Assembly: GCA_012064385.1 (NCBI GenBank)
Contig: QRDG01000518.1
Location: forward strand, 62,001 to 126,000
DNA from: Puccinellia tenuiflora
Lineage: Eukaryota > Streptophyta > Magnoliopsida > Poales > Poaceae
Length of the DNA stretch: 64,000 nucleotides
Direction: 5' to 3'
Within the stretch, counting starts at the first letter, position 1. Every line of letters starts with the position of its first letter. Position numbers and translations under genes: made by a program. Under the pieces are notes generated by a model, which was not told the origin of the DNA, did no database searches, and saw only the letters and a list, made by a program, of their open reading frames with translations. This document shows, in pieces, positions 12,201-21,034 of the stretch.

Positions 12201-12425
12201 ATCATGGCAAGTTGGCAACCGTATCCACCAAAACGGTCAGAGAGGCAGAGGAGGGGGATGGTTCACCTTGAGGAAGAGATGGAAGTTGTGGGAGATTTGC
12301 GCTGGAGGGAAGGAGATCCGGAGCGCGGCCTTGAGGTCCCGGACAGAGGCGGCGGCGGCGAGCGTTACGGCGGTGGACCGCCCGTCGAGGGCTCGGACCT
12401 GGAGCTCCCTCACCTCCTGCGCCAT
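296..12425 (-). CDS. HRQ1: HRQ1-type RecQ-family ATP-dependent DNA helicase, 19 exons, 3' end off the left edge
   Basis: Exons on the minus strand: 12425-12267, 12066-11611, 11434-11366, 11281-11159, 11077-10928, 10858-10727, 10646-10567, 10249-10155, 8972-8905, 8572-8430, 7837-7730, 7619-7544, 2287-2151, 2076-1917, 1801-1622, 1541-1425, 1259-1104, 670-500, 408-296. All junctions are GT-AG and phases agree, giving 897 codons without a stop. Residues 1-75 are ubiquitin-like, and 90-200 are a low-complexity basic linker. Helicase motifs follow in order: TSTSSGKS (Walker A, 286-293), ALAQDQL (320), TNPDML (366), DEAH (395-398), TATSANP (433-439), a motif V block ending LELGID (576-581) and QQAGRSGRR (602-610). 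The order and the C-terminal blocks match plant and yeast Hrq1, which unwinds DNA in the nucleus and acts in crosslink repair and genome stability. The cysteine-rich end of the C-terminal domain should lie left of the window. Introns are rich in transposons, the largest (7543-2288) being 5.3 kb. I see no damage to the reading frame. Confidence 0.93.
2288..3623. other. Left part of the long HRQ1 intron, mostly unassigned
   Basis: This non-coding stretch lies inside the 5.3-kb HRQ1 intron, between the exon ending DNA at 2287 and the Copia element. Apart from the MITE at 3085-3217, I recognise nothing in it. Open frames here (such as 2532-2906) match no family I know and read through ordinary intron sequence. 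Confidence 0.6.
3085..3217. mobile_element. Mutator-type MITE, 133 bp, with 10-bp target duplication
   Basis: The element begins GAGTAAATTACAAAAAACCA and ends with the near-perfect inverted complement (…TTTTTTGCAATTAACTC). The inverted repeats are about 30 bp. The 10-bp direct repeat CATTGACCTG flanks it at 3075-3084 and 3218-3227. Long TIRs with a 9-10 bp duplication are typical of non-autonomous Mutator-like elements. It has no coding capacity and sits in an HRQ1 intron. Confidence 0.85.
3629..3901 (+). repeat. 5' LTR of the intronic Copia element
   Basis: The LTR starts TGTGAGAG and ends TCTAACA, within the TG…CA rule. From about 3696 to 3795 it holds 2.6 copies of a 38-bp tandem repeat containing the pattern GAAnnCTCnnGAA at 3706-3718, 3744-3756 and 3782-3794. 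A TATA-like run (CTATATATA) lies at about 3822-3830. This layout suggests an upstream promoter array followed by the transcription start. Confidence 0.95.
3904..3916 (+). other. Primer-binding site (initiator tRNA-Met)
   Basis: TGGTATCAGAGCC, two bases after the 5' LTR, is the standard plant Copia primer-binding site, complementary to the 3' end of initiator tRNA-Met. Confidence 0.92.
3976..5010 (+). CDS. gag: Copia Gag polyprotein (frame leaves the zinc knuckle)
   Basis: This open frame of 344 codons starts at the first ATG after the primer site. The N-terminus is Arg/Pro-rich, and residues 45-230 form a UBN2/Copia capsid domain, including the typical WSLLMKVKLQARGIWDAI block. The nucleocapsid zinc knuckle (CX2CX4HX4C, starting at DNA 4857) is not in this frame. 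It is in the -1 frame that continues into pol. The last 70 or so residues here are therefore out-of-frame sequence. The switch must lie between 4797 and 4856, and I see no classical slippery heptamer there, so a small indel is likelier than programmed frameshifting. Confidence 0.88.
   Translation: MSAPLQQGVSRSPLRQPRRRSPSPPPRRPRHREAGRREVVVERVVKEVGGGNYPTLTRTNYTEWSLLMKVKLQARGIWDAIELGADDYQEDRMALEAILQAVPPEMMPGLAVKRTAKEAWEAIRAMRVGSDHVRKGKVQQLKKEFEMISFRDGESVDDFALRLTNLVTNLATLGAPIDETQVVEKFLRVVPPRLSQIALAIETLLDTSEMSLEEVTGRLKAAEDRLESPEPLREQSKLLLTEEQWLEKMKERRGGSSSRPARGGAQQRRRPPHKKGGESGTIVQPLETDHATTHAATVAVVAIGRRTAGSLGEMGTGHSWPKKRKMMRSLLSSWRRSVTFLLQP
4797..7124 (+). CDS. pol: Copia nucleocapsid + RT + RNase H, protease and integrase deleted
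   Basis: The frame is open from 4797 to the stop at 7124, without a clear ATG at its start. It carries the CCHC zinc knuckle (4857-4898), then a sequence like the start of the protease (WYFD, about 5146-5157). That runs straight into VDEEEGWDW, which normally follows integrase. The complete RVT_2 reverse transcriptase follows, with YVDD at about 6153-6164, then RNase H with YSDSD and SCEAEY motifs. The DTGA protease site and the zinc-binding and catalytic parts of integrase are absent. The reading frame is otherwise undamaged, so this derivative seems to have been mobilised soon after it arose or to belong to a non-autonomous lineage. Confidence 0.92.
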   Translation, partial: EGWRKRHDRAATRDGPRNDTCRNCGRRGHWAKDCWQPRRNGNRAFLAQEEEDDEEPALLMAQVCDIPAPAMKDSTTPAPAMKDSTTTAPKYAPLHVDEPKAKAYLGTNSDDEQIEVWYFDASAVDEEEGWDWAAAAGSEYFDNNFDIEYTIREPSQVSSSGEDGPRSSRHGAQGASASAPPSPPSAPATSVATPAVSAATPATPEFVTPLADDDDRLDDAHGDTPIRYRMVENLIGEELVPGLAPRNLDSELHLASTGEPCSFAEAEGDKAWQAAMREEIEAVERNKTWELVDLPHGHRPIGLKWVYKLKKNEAGEVIKHKARLVARGFVQQAGVDFDEVFAPVARMESIRLLLALAAQEGWHVHHMDVKSAFLNGELKEEVYVKQPPGFVVKGEEGKVLRLRKALYGLRQAPRAWNAKLDCTLKEMGFKQSEYEHAIYRRINGDANLLIGVYVDDLIITGSSKGAIESFKDEMKTKFQMSDLGLLSFYLGIEVQQHGDGISLCQAHYASRILQLGGMEGCNSAHTPMEERLRLSRESTAEEVDATEYRRIVGSLRYLVHTRPDLAFAVGFVSRFMERPTKEHMMAVRRILRYIAGTIHYGLHYKRKTKEAQLIGYSDSDLAGDIDTRKSTSGTLFFLGNCLVSWQSVKQKVVAQSSCEAEYVAATTAANQGIWLARLLGELQGRKAETVELKVDNKSAIALAKNPVFHERSKHIDIRYHFIRDCLEDGSISTSFIQTSDQLADILTKSLGRVKFQELRARIGMVQVKPSLKSKD
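7134..7406 (+). repeat. 3' LTR of the intronic Copia element
   Basis: 273 bp, identical to the 5' LTR except for one G/C difference near the 3' end. It is directly preceded by the purine tract at 7121-7133. Confidence 0.95.
9122..10086 (+). mobile_element. 5'-truncated LINE (L1-type) 3' end in an HRQ1 intron
   Basis: Two 14-bp direct repeats with one mismatch (GTTCTGGTAGCAAC at 9108-9121, GTTCTTGTAGCAAC at 10087-10100) flank this piece, as expected for target-primed integration. Translation on the plus strand gives the region after the reverse transcriptase of plant L1 elements: VVGDGTSDFFWVDRWL near 9307-9354, then a zf-RVT domain (9575-9720) with CPLCD…H…C spacing. Frames are broken and the RT domain is missing. 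The element is antisense to HRQ1 and lies between its exons at 8972 and 10155. Confidence 0.85.
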
Positions 12426-12631
12426 TGGGGCGCTACCGGTGCTGCCAGGCCGCTGGGCCTGGTTCGGGAGCGCAGGTCCCCGGCCGGCCGGCAGGTTTTG
12501 GCGCGCGCTACGAGGGCGACGATGGCGGCGGTTGGCTTGTGTTGTGCTCCCAGTCTCCCTTCCAGTTGCAGAATGCAGATGCGGGCTGATGGAAAATCAG
12601 GGATGTTGGGCCGACCCAGATAGACTACGGA
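12426..12631 (-). promoter_or_regulatory. Short upstream region of HRQ1
   Basis: About 200 bp of GC-rich sequence separates the HRQ1 start codon (12425) from the poly(A)/poly(T) tail of a retroposon. The 5' UTR and at least part of the promoter must lie here or be supplied by the retroposon. I see no strong TATA box; GC-rich TATA-less promoters are common for plant housekeeping and repair genes. Confidence 0.45.
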
Positions 12632-13240
12632 TTTTTTTTTTAACGGTGTACGCCTGCAGTATACATTACTTGTATTCATAATAGTAGCAAGGATACAAAT
12701 CTGAGACGCATACAAACAACATAAAACAAGGAGGATACAAACAGTTGTACTGCTGCCCGCCTTCGCCGCAACTATCAAGCACCCAAATTCTTCGCCGTCG
12801 CTGGAGAAGAAGAGCACCAAAAGTTGGTCCACATCTTGACGCCGAAAAAATCCCAAGCCAAGAGGCATTGATGAACCGCGATAGCCATCAATCTCGTAAG
12901 GCTGGATATAGTCCGCTAAGGAACATTGGTCGGAGGAGCCCTCCGAGCTTCTTCAACGCCGGATTCGTGGGCAACGCCACCCCGCCCTTCATTCGGCGGC
13001 CGAATCCTCCACCTTCATCCGCAGATCCACAACAATCAACATAGATGTATTCCAAGAGCAACTCATCTCTGCCATGACGTCAAGACGCAACGCCAGATCC
13101 AAGTCGCTCGAACAGCTTGGACTCCACAAGCCTCTCACCGGCGCTAGCAACACCTCCGACGAGCAGGAGCATGGACTGGGAGACCATTATTCCTATTAGC
13201 ACCATCAGCATTCGCTCCACCGTGACGCCGATAGAGGAAA
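12632..13240 (-). mobile_element. Retroposon 3' end with poly(A) tail, minus strand
   Basis: On the minus strand a GC-rich sequence changes into an AT-rich 3' UTR-like part and ends in a poly(A) run (poly(T) at about 12632-12641). This resembles the 3' end of a 5'-truncated LINE or LINE-derived retroposon. I could not find a matching target duplication at the right, so the boundary near 13240 is a guess. The element ends close to the HRQ1 start. Confidence 0.5.
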
Positions 13241-13249
13241 CTCAAACAC

Positions 13250-14627
13250 CTAGAAAAAATAGGACGAAAAACACGCACGGACGAGAAATAGGGCTCCCCT
13301 CCCCCTCGCGATGCCAAAGAGGCGATCGGAGGGGAAGGGGAGCGAAGGACTCGCCGGCGAGACGCTCAGGAACCGCCGCCGCCTGCAAGTCGCGAGAGCG
13401 AGCGATTCAGATTGGTCTTGTGGAAAAAACAATCATGGAATATTATTTTTTTTCCTTCTGTTTCGTTTATTTTTTTCTTTTTCCGTTTATTATTGTCCTG
13501 TTTTTTATTTTATTTTTATTTTTCATTTCTCTTTTCTATTAATATTCTGTTCCTTTTCCCATTTTTTTACTTTTTTGTTTTTAAAATCATATGCAATTCT
13601 ATATTTGTTTAGTATTGAATATAAGTTTTAACATTGTGAAGCATTATTTTGGATATTCCGAACATTTTTCTCTTGTATGAATTTTTTAAACACGCCAGAA
13701 GTTTTTTGAATTGTGCAAATATTTTTCTCCTCTCATATGAACATTTTGTTGAACTCACGAACAATACTTTTGAATTATACAAACATCTTTTTAAAACCTT
13801 GAAAATTGTTTGTTTCTATAAACATCTCATCTCAAGTTTCTCAATAATTTTTTCGTAAAATATTCATATGGAAGATAGATTATTTTTTGCCCGATTATCA
13901 AATAGGGGGCACCTACGAATCAGGCGCAAATCATTGCGGCAAATAGTGGAAGTGTCACCTGAAAGTTCGCCCCAAGGGGTCAAACCAATTGAGGTGCGGT
14001 TTTTTATTTCTATTTTTTTGTGTGTTATCTTTCTTCGTTTTTATTTTATTTTTCTGTTTTATTTTCGACTTTCCTTTTAATTTCAAAGAAATGCTCGTGG
14101 TTTAAAAATATTGAGATTTTGAAAACAATGTTCATTGTCACGCAAAATCGTTCATCTATATAAAAAACTAGTTGATACCCCGCGCGTTGCCGCGGGAATC
14201 AAAGATGATTTTCATATATGCTGAAAGTTTTGCATGAAACAGTTTGAAATGCACTTTGTCAAATTGGTAGATGAACTCTTGCATGCGTGGAAATTAAATT
14301 TGATGCACTTTGCCAAGAAAAAATGCATGTATGAATGGACATACAGATGCGCTTTGCTAAGAAAAAAGGCATGCATATATGATGTTGATGATATGGACAC
14401 TTTACATGAGAAGCTTGCAAACATTAAATGAAGAATGTTGGGATCAACTTTATAGATATTATAGATAAGTGCTCATGGATTTTAACAAAAATCAAGTGGT
14501 TTCAAAAAAAAGTTCACTTCCTGATATAGGTGTTTTTTTTGTGTGCACCGATAAAATATGTTTGCATCATTAAAATGAGTTATTATATAAATAAAAAAGT
14601 CAATATATATTCAAGTTACTAAAAAAT
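13250..14627. other. AT-rich intergenic stretch without a supported gene
   Basis: A strongly T-rich run at 13435-13640 is followed by AT-rich sequence. Short frames here are low-complexity Phe/Leu-rich translations of the T-rich strand. Near 14166 a short motif (ACTAGTTGATACCCCGCGCG) resembles the ends of a repeat type seen again near 62.2 and 62.5 kb. Confidence 0.5.
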
Positions 14628-15050
14628 GTATAACAACACCTGCTTATTGGGCGACCATCTTGGATTTGCTTCAAGCAGTGGGTGTCTAGTTTACCGCTAA
14701 ACGCGGTGAATAGGAGCTCCCAGAATCACACAAAAATGTCCAACACCCAGGCATATCGCGCCCCACTTTGGGCCTCAGAACGCTTCTCTATGGCAACAGG
14801 GACCAATGAAGCCATGTCGAGGCAGCGTTGTGGTCTTTGCGAGCTGACACAGCTAAATTGTGGAGTAGGGGAACATTGTCAACTCAAGTTGATGTAGGCA
14901 GATTAGGCGGGGCTGATGGGTCGAAACAACCAGGGTTTCTAGCAGTGGCCTGGAATTACATTCTCTTTCGAAGGTGGCAATGGCTCAAGCGAGAAGATGG
15001 GGGTTCTCAGTGTTGGATTGGCGAACAGAGACATGCAAATTGAGTGATGT
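14628..15050. repeat. Diverged direct repeat, copy 1
   Basis: Starting at GTATAACAACACC, this segment is repeated about 543 bp downstream with point changes and indels. Shared landmarks include CGCTTCTCTATGGC, ATTGTCAACTCAAGTT and TCAAGCGAGA. No coding potential is shared between copies, and I do not recognise the family. Confidence 0.75.
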
Positions 15051-15170
15051 TCTTCGACTTCGTTAGGTGAGTTCGAAAGGTTGACACGAGGATGTTCTCC
15101 AACCGATATACGGGTTGACGGTGGGGCGGGAGTTTTTTTTAAATCAAGTGCTTATGTAGTTTGTTTTAAC

Positions 15171-15590
15171 GTATAACAACACCTTCTTATTGGGCTGGCC
15201 CATCTTGGATCTGCTTCAAGTAGTGGGGTGCGTAGGAGCTCCCCGAATCACACGGAGAAGTCCACCACCTACGCTCGTGCCCCAATTTGGGCCTTAGAAC
15301 GCTTCTCTATGGCGACACGCGCCAATGAAGCCCTGTCGAAGTAGGATTGTGGTCTTGTGAGCGGGGTTGTGGCCTACGTGCGAGCTGACATGACTAAACT
15401 ATGGATTAGGACATTGTCAACTCAAGTTGGTGTAGGCAAACTAGGCGAGGCTGATGGGACGAAACGGCCCGGGTATCTAGCGTTGGGCCTGGAATTACAG
15501 TCTCTTTCGAGGATGGCAACGGCTCAAGCGAGATGACGGGGGTCTCGATGTTGGATTGGCAAACGGCGACATACGGCTCAAGTGCTCATG
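15171..15590. repeat. Diverged direct repeat, copy 2
   Basis: Second copy of the 14628-15050 segment, in the same orientation. The copies are diverged enough that the duplication is not recent. It ends about 0.5 kb upstream of the sulfotransferase start. Confidence 0.75.
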
Positions 15591-16002
15591 TCCAACCGAC
15601 GGCGGTGCGAAGGGAGATGCAGGGTGGTGATGGGTTTGAGCGGATTGGGATGTCCAAAAAGTGTCCCTCGAGGGAGAGCCGAGAACAGAATGCTTGAGAG
15701 TTGTGGGTTATTCGACCTAAACTCTGTATTTACCACACTTATATGGTATATTCCCGACAATTTAGATGACATTGGATTCACATTTTCATCAGTCACATCA
15801 TATAAAGTTATCCCATCAATTCCATCGATTATCACTTTAGTATTCAACTCCATTACGGAAAAAAACTTTAGTACTTAACAACTGAGCATGATTGGAACGT
15901 GCCTCTGCTTCTTGGCGGGCACGGCAAGATACAACTAATCTGCCGGCACTCAAGTCAAAGTTTGATTCGACATGAGTCAAATAAGAAGATGCAGCGTACT
16001 CC

Positions 16003-16010
16003 TATATATT
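16003..16010 (+). promoter_or_regulatory. TATA box of the sulfotransferase gene
   Basis: TATATATT lies 123 bp upstream of the sulfotransferase ATG, in an otherwise GC-balanced region. The distance allows a 5' UTR of about 90-100 bp. Confidence 0.6.
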
Positions 16011-16132
16011 CTCCCCAAACAAGTGGAGCCGTCGTCCTTGATCAGTGATCACTACTCACTGCTCACTACACACTCACTGAATCGCTTCTCTGCTTCCGAC
16101 GTCGCGTGCAGCTAACTCTGTTTCCAGCTCCC

Positions 16133-17143
16133 ATGGCGGCCATCGCCACTTCCGGTTCCGGCCCTGTTCCATTCACGGACGTCGACGACGGTACGGTGCC
16201 GAAGCGCCCAGCCAAGGAAGAGTTTGGCGACCTCGTGGCGGCGCTGCCGCACAAGCAACAGGCCGGCCTGGAGCTGCGCCTGTACCAGGGCTTCTGGCTG
16301 CCGGACCACTGGGTGGCGGGCACCGTCGTCTTCCAGCGCCGCTTCGCCCCACGCCGCGACGACGTGATCCTCGCCAGCTACCCCAAGTGCGGCACCACGT
16401 GGCTCAAGGCGCTGGCCTTCGCCACCATGACGCGCGACGCGTACACGGCGCCGGCGCAGCACCCGCTCCTCCGCCTCAACCCGCACGACTGCATCCCGTT
16501 CCTGGACGAGATCTTTGCCGACGGACAGGAGGCCAAGCTCGAGAAGCTCCCGTCGCCGCGCCTCATGAACACGCACATGCCGTACACCCTGCTCCCCGAG
16601 TCGGTCGTCACCGACGCCGGCTGCAAGGTGGCGTACATCTGGAGGGACCCCAAGGACATGGTCGTCTCGCTGTGGCACTTCCTCCGGCGACGCCAGCCCG
16701 ACCTCCCGTTCGCCGAGCTGTTCGAGCACGTCTGCGACGGCGCCGCGCCCGTCGGCCCGATCTGGGACCACGTCCTCACCTACTGGCACGCGAGCCTCGC
16801 GCGCCCCGACAGGGTACTCTTCCTCAGGTACGAGGACCTGCTTCAGGACACGGGCAGGCACGTGAGGAGGCTGGCGGAGTTCATGGCCCGGCCGTTCTCG
16901 GCCGCCGAGGAGAGCGCCGGCGCCGTCGAGGGCGTCGTGGAGCTGTGCAGCTTCGAGAAGATGAAGGGGCTGGAGGTGAACAAGAAAGGATCGTCGGGGG
17001 CGTACCACGCCATGCCCCGCGACGCCTTCTTCAGGAAAGGGGTCGCCGGAGACTGGGTAAATCACATGACGCCGGAGATGGCGACGCGGCTAGATGAGAT
17101 AGTCCGTGACAAGTTTCGCGGCACGGGGCTTGCGTCTCCGTGA
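16133..17143 (+). CDS. Cytosolic sulfotransferase (SOT/SULT), single exon
   Basis: 336 aa, intact and intronless, the usual length for plant cytosolic sulfotransferases. The enzyme moves a sulfuryl group from PAPS to a hydroxyl of a small molecule. Visible motifs are YPKCGTTW (5'-phosphosulfate loop, 83-90), NTHMP with the likely catalytic His148, RDPKD (171-175) with Ser179 for the 3'-phosphate, FLRYEDL (230-236) and RKGVAGDW (301-308) near the C-terminus. The start ATG in CCATGGCGG context is the first in frame; a frame extension upstream has no ATG. High GC at third positions is typical of grass genes. The substrate (flavonoid, hormone, glucosinolate-like or other) cannot be told from sequence alone. 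Confidence 0.96.
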   Translation: MAAIATSGSGPVPFTDVDDGTVPKRPAKEEFGDLVAALPHKQQAGLELRLYQGFWLPDHWVAGTVVFQRRFAPRRDDVILASYPKCGTTWLKALAFATMTRDAYTAPAQHPLLRLNPHDCIPFLDEIFADGQEAKLEKLPSPRLMNTHMPYTLLPESVVTDAGCKVAYIWRDPKDMVVSLWHFLRRRQPDLPFAELFEHVCDGAAPVGPIWDHVLTYWHASLARPDRVLFLRYEDLLQDTGRHVRRLAEFMARPFSAAEESAGAVEGVVELCSFEKMKGLEVNKKGSSGAYHAMPRDAFFRKGVAGDWVNHMTPEMATRLDEIVRDKFRGTGLASP

Positions 17144-17235
17144 TTTGGACGTGTCGGCACGCCGAGTATGGCTCTGCTTGGCCGATCTGTTGTCCGATTA
17201 GAATGAGCTATTCTCATTCACTGTCTCCATTATCG

Positions 17236-17241
17236 AATAAA
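17236..17241 (+). promoter_or_regulatory. Poly(A) signal of the sulfotransferase gene
   Basis: AATAAA lies 93 bp after the stop codon, a plausible near-upstream polyadenylation element. Confidence 0.5.
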
Positions 17242-17639
17242 GATTCTTCAAGGCAAGACCTCTGATGGGAAGTGACAACATGTTCGTGAATTTTCCGCTT
17301 AACTTTTTAGCATCATATATTATGTAGAAACGCTGGATCGTCAGGCTGTGCGGTCCGCACGGCGTAGCAACCCCAATTGGAAATCGAAGTGGGCCAAAAA
17401 TTTGAAATTGGATGGTGAATCCATATGACATTCCAAATTCCAGACTGCGTTTTTTCTACAAGTCCAGACTAAGTTGTTCTATGCATTCAATTCCTCAGTC
17501 TAAGTTGAGGAAAAAGATCGTTCCCACAAACAGTTGGACGTCGAACTGAAATGAGATCCATATTGTGAATGTTAGGATCCTCTAGTTTTTAGATATTCTC
17601 CTTTTGGAAAATCGTTGGCTTCTGATCTAATGCTATTCC

Positions 17640-19143
17640 TATTGGCTAATGCCTCCCGTGTCAGCTCCTCTGGGGCGACACCGGGGCCGACCCAAACCCT
17701 AGCCGCCGCAGGCCTCCCTCTCCTCCACCCCCCTCGCCGCCGCCTCAGTTGGCCGGCGACAAGCTCGCGTTCCCTTCGAGGACGGCGGCGGTGAGGCCTC
17801 CTCCATGTGCTCCCCTCGCTCCCGCGGGGGGTGCTCCCGCTTCTGCCTATTGGCTTTCGAAGAGGTCGGGCTTCGGCTGTCGGCACGGCTCCTTCGTCGT
17901 CCTCCATGGGAGGCGGCCCTGTGCTTCAAATGGCGCGCGTAACGGAAGCTCGCCGGGATCTGGCGGTGGATCTGGTCAGGGGACCGTTGACCCACCAGAT
18001 GCAGGGGTGAGGTGTGAAGGTGGACAGGGGTCCTCCCTCCTGACGCCGGCTAGCCTCCCTCCCCCATATGCTCTGCAGGTTCAGTCTTCTTCGGGCTAAA
18101 GGCGTGGTGAGTTGCTGCCGGTTGTTGTGGTCCCTGTGTTTTTTGGTTGTTCTTGGAGGTTGGTGCGGGGGAGTTTGGATGCCAGGGCGGCAGCCTCGGA
18201 CGGAAGGGACGGCGTCGATCCGGCGGCTGGTGGCGTCCGTGGGTGCTTTGCTGTCCTCTTCTTCGGCTGCGTGGGTGGCGAGGGTTTGGCGGGTCGTGGT
18301 TGCGGTGCAGGGCTGCTAGGCCGGCCTGGCTACATCTGCGGAAGAAGCTTCATCCTTTCTCGTCTCCCTGCCAGTTCGATCTCTGGTGTCCTCTCCGGAT
18401 TTTGGCATTGTGCAGTGTGGTTGGAGTTGGTGACTTGGGATACCGAGGGAAACCCTTGGCCGCGGAGAGGGCCACGACGATGGCAACGCCCGCGGGTGCT
18501 GTGCTCCTTCTCGAAGGCGCTCGTCGAGGTATCGGTCCCCTCCTAACCCTCCCCCCTTCTTTGGGCGAAAGCCGTGTCCCCCTTTGGACGGCGATGACAT
18601 TGCTACGCCAGTCCCCTTCTGAGGTGCCGTCTGGAGGATTGCAGGGGTGGTGGTCGTGCTTTGCGGTTTTGTTGGTAGCCGCGGCGACTTGACATGTTCG
18701 GCAACGACATCTTATCGTGTTGATTGGCGGGTGCCAGGTTTCGTGTCCCTCCTAGCAATGCTGCCCCTGTTCGCCGATGGGTCGACGCCCTCGAGCCAGG
18801 GTGAGAGGGGAATGGGTTCCCCTCTATGGCAATAGTGGCACCTTTGGCTGGTGAGTTCGAGCTTCGGAGGTCCTGCTCAGCCGCGGTGATGCGATCGTCT
18901 GTTTTCGCCGCTTCTTCTTCTTGGCGGCTGCGTCCGGCAGCTTGGGTTTGGTGGTGTTGTCAAGTTCCTGCTTGTTAGCATGATCAGGCTTTAGCAGTGG
19001 CATCTTAAGCTGTTTTTTTTTGTTTCATCTTCTGTTTGCTTGTGTTGCTTGTAAGTTGTGTATCAGCATGTTGTATTTGCCATTGGTAACTTTGGGCTTT
19101 GTTAATTCAAAGCTTGGCATTTTATGCCTTTTATCTAAAAAAG
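17640..19143 (+). mobile_element. LINE-derived retroposon without reverse transcriptase
   Basis: GC-rich from about 17640 with an ACCCTAGCCGCCGC-type 5' region, becoming T-rich and ending in TTTATCTAAAAAA near 19143. It has no RT or other known domain; its long frames are GC-rich and not homologous to known proteins. A block near 18447-18525 (GAAACCC…CGACGATGGC…GTGCTCCTTCTCGAAGGCG) matches blocks in the retroposons at 55.2 and 60.7 kb, so all three belong to one family. I did not find its target duplication; the 5' boundary is approximate. Confidence 0.6.
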
Positions 19144-19847
19144 TCGGGGGCATATCTTTAGCTCGAGCAACATCTGCTCCGGAAAGGTGAGTGAAGTTTT
19201 AAACACGGACCCATGCTGTATAAGTGTCTTTGGACCTTTCTCGTGGATTTTGCTACGTCCGATTAGTGAGGTTGTTTAATACCTTCTTTTTTTGTTTCGT
19301 TGCTGTTTCCAAAATATTTTGATGTTTGACCCATTCTTGAAGAAAATGTTGACACTATACTATTGTACAATAAAAAGTGCTATGTGGCTGTAGGGTATGT
19401 TGGGATAGATGGAAGATTCAAATCTTGTGTTTTACGTTGATTCGACGGTGGGAGAGACACCTTTTTTTTTTTTTTTGAGGAAAGTGGCGTAGCCCGTGGC
19501 AACTAAATCGAAGCCCAATGCCTCCTATTTTAATATAAGCTTCGGCAAGCATGCTTCGTTGTCTATGTCAGTGTGGTGTATGAGTACAAACGTGCTTGAG
19601 AACTTGGTTGTACAAATTATGAAATAAGTACCTCAAACTAAGATCTAAATATGGAGGTCAATAACTAGAGAGGCAGCATATGGATCAATTCACCATATTC
19701 TGGTACAGCACGTGACTTAAAATTAAAACAGAGCACTGAAATTCACACCAACACTGGTTGCAGGGTCCAGTAGTGCAGTACAGCGGTAATAGATAACGTA
19801 CGACAGAGGATCTTGACGCTACAGCTTCGACAAGATCACAAGACACC

Positions 19848-20072
19848 TCACGCAGCGAATGCAGCAGCAGCCACTGCGGCACCGGCGGTGCGGAGGAGAT
19901 AGTAGTAGCGCTGCGGGTTTGCCTCGAACGCCAGGCGGGATATGAGGAGTCCCCCGGATCCAGGGGCCTTCATCATGGCCACGGCCGCCGATGCCGGCCA
20001 GAAGAACATGTACGCGCCCACGGCGATCGCCGCCGCTGCTGCCCCGAAGATGAAACCTGCCGGAACTGCCAT
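19848..20072 (-). CDS. Small hydrophobic protein, unknown function
   Basis: 74 aa from the ATG at 20072 (ATGGCA, good +4 G). The frame is open further upstream, with ATGs at 20141 and 20168, but that extension is polar and unlike the rest. Residues 5-30 are an Ala-rich membrane segment (FIFGAAAAAIAVGAYMFFW). A short loop follows with FEANPQRYYYLLR, then an Ala-rich C-terminus that could be a second membrane segment. The well-formed amphipathic pattern suggests a real membrane protein rather than a chance frame. I do not recognise the family. Confidence 0.5.
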   Translation of the reverse strand: MAVPAGFIFGAAAAAIAVGAYMFFWPASAAVAMMKAPGSGGLLISRLAFEANPQRYYYLLRTAGAAVAAAAFAA

Positions 20073-21034
20073 CGATCCTTTGATCGGACTGGGCTTTGGT
20101 GGTGTGCTGTAGTCTGTAGATGGTTTAGAAGACCTACGCATTTCATATGTATTTTGGTGATGTGGCATACTAGTTAATAAAAAAAGAAAGTGTGCTTATA
20201 CTTTAGCTAAAATACAAGCTTTGCACGTGTCTATAGGCAAAAAAAAAAGGTTTTAGTCCAATCATATGCATGCATGAGGCACAAATCATTAAATATAGAT
20301 ACAAATAATAGGAAACAATGCACTACTGGAAACAGAGTTTTTGCCGAGTGTCCGGAACACACGGCAAAGGACAAAATCATGTCGGTAATATGTGTGCCGA
20401 GTTCTGCACTCGGCAGAAAATACTCGGCAACAATTCGGCCGGTAAACAGAACTTTGCCGAGTGTCCGTTCACGGGCATGTCGGCATACCTTCTGCCGAGT
20501 GTTTCTGGGCGACACTCGGCAAAAAAAAGCAGATCACGTCCGTCCCTTGGCAAACGGACGTCAACTCTTTGCCGAGTTCTGGTGACCGACACTCGGCAAA
20601 ACCGACGAACCAGAACGTGGCGCGTGGCACCACCAGTCAGGTGGGGCACACCTCTTTGCCGAGTTCTTCTCTATGCCGAGTGTCAGATGCATCTCTGCTG
20701 TCCCTCGGCGTCAGCTGTTTACCGAGTGCCTCCGTGCACACGGTAACGTTTATGTCGAGTGCTTATATATGCCGAGTGTCGGCTGCACCTCTGCTGTCCC
20801 CCGGCGTCAGATCTTTACCGAGTGCCGGCGGGCACTCGGTAAAGCTGGGTGCCGAGTGTCCTTCTCCTCCCGTGGATGGATATTTACCGAGAGGATGCTT
20901 GCCGAGTGCCGTCCTTTGAGCTCGGCAAAGCGGGTTCCCAGGTCGCAGGTGGACTGGCTGGAGAGGCACTTTGCCGAGTGTCGCACTCGGCATAGGCCCA
21001 TAATGCATATTTGCCGAGTGTTGTACTCGGTAAA

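Noticed and set aside
11489..12271. 260-codon open frame on the plus strand
   Set aside because: It is the antisense shadow of HRQ1 exon 2, whose minus-strand frame has correct splice sites and matches the ubiquitin-like/linker region.
13412..13612. Phe-rich frames as membrane proteins
   Set aside because: They are translations of a T-rich low-complexity run.
16112..17065. 317-codon frame antisense to the sulfotransferase
   Set aside because: High GC at third positions opens the opposite strand. All motifs belong to the plus-strand sulfotransferase.
17749..18692. Several overlapping GC-rich frames near 18 kb
   Set aside because: They lie in a retroposon, overlap in all plus-strand frames, and show no domain.
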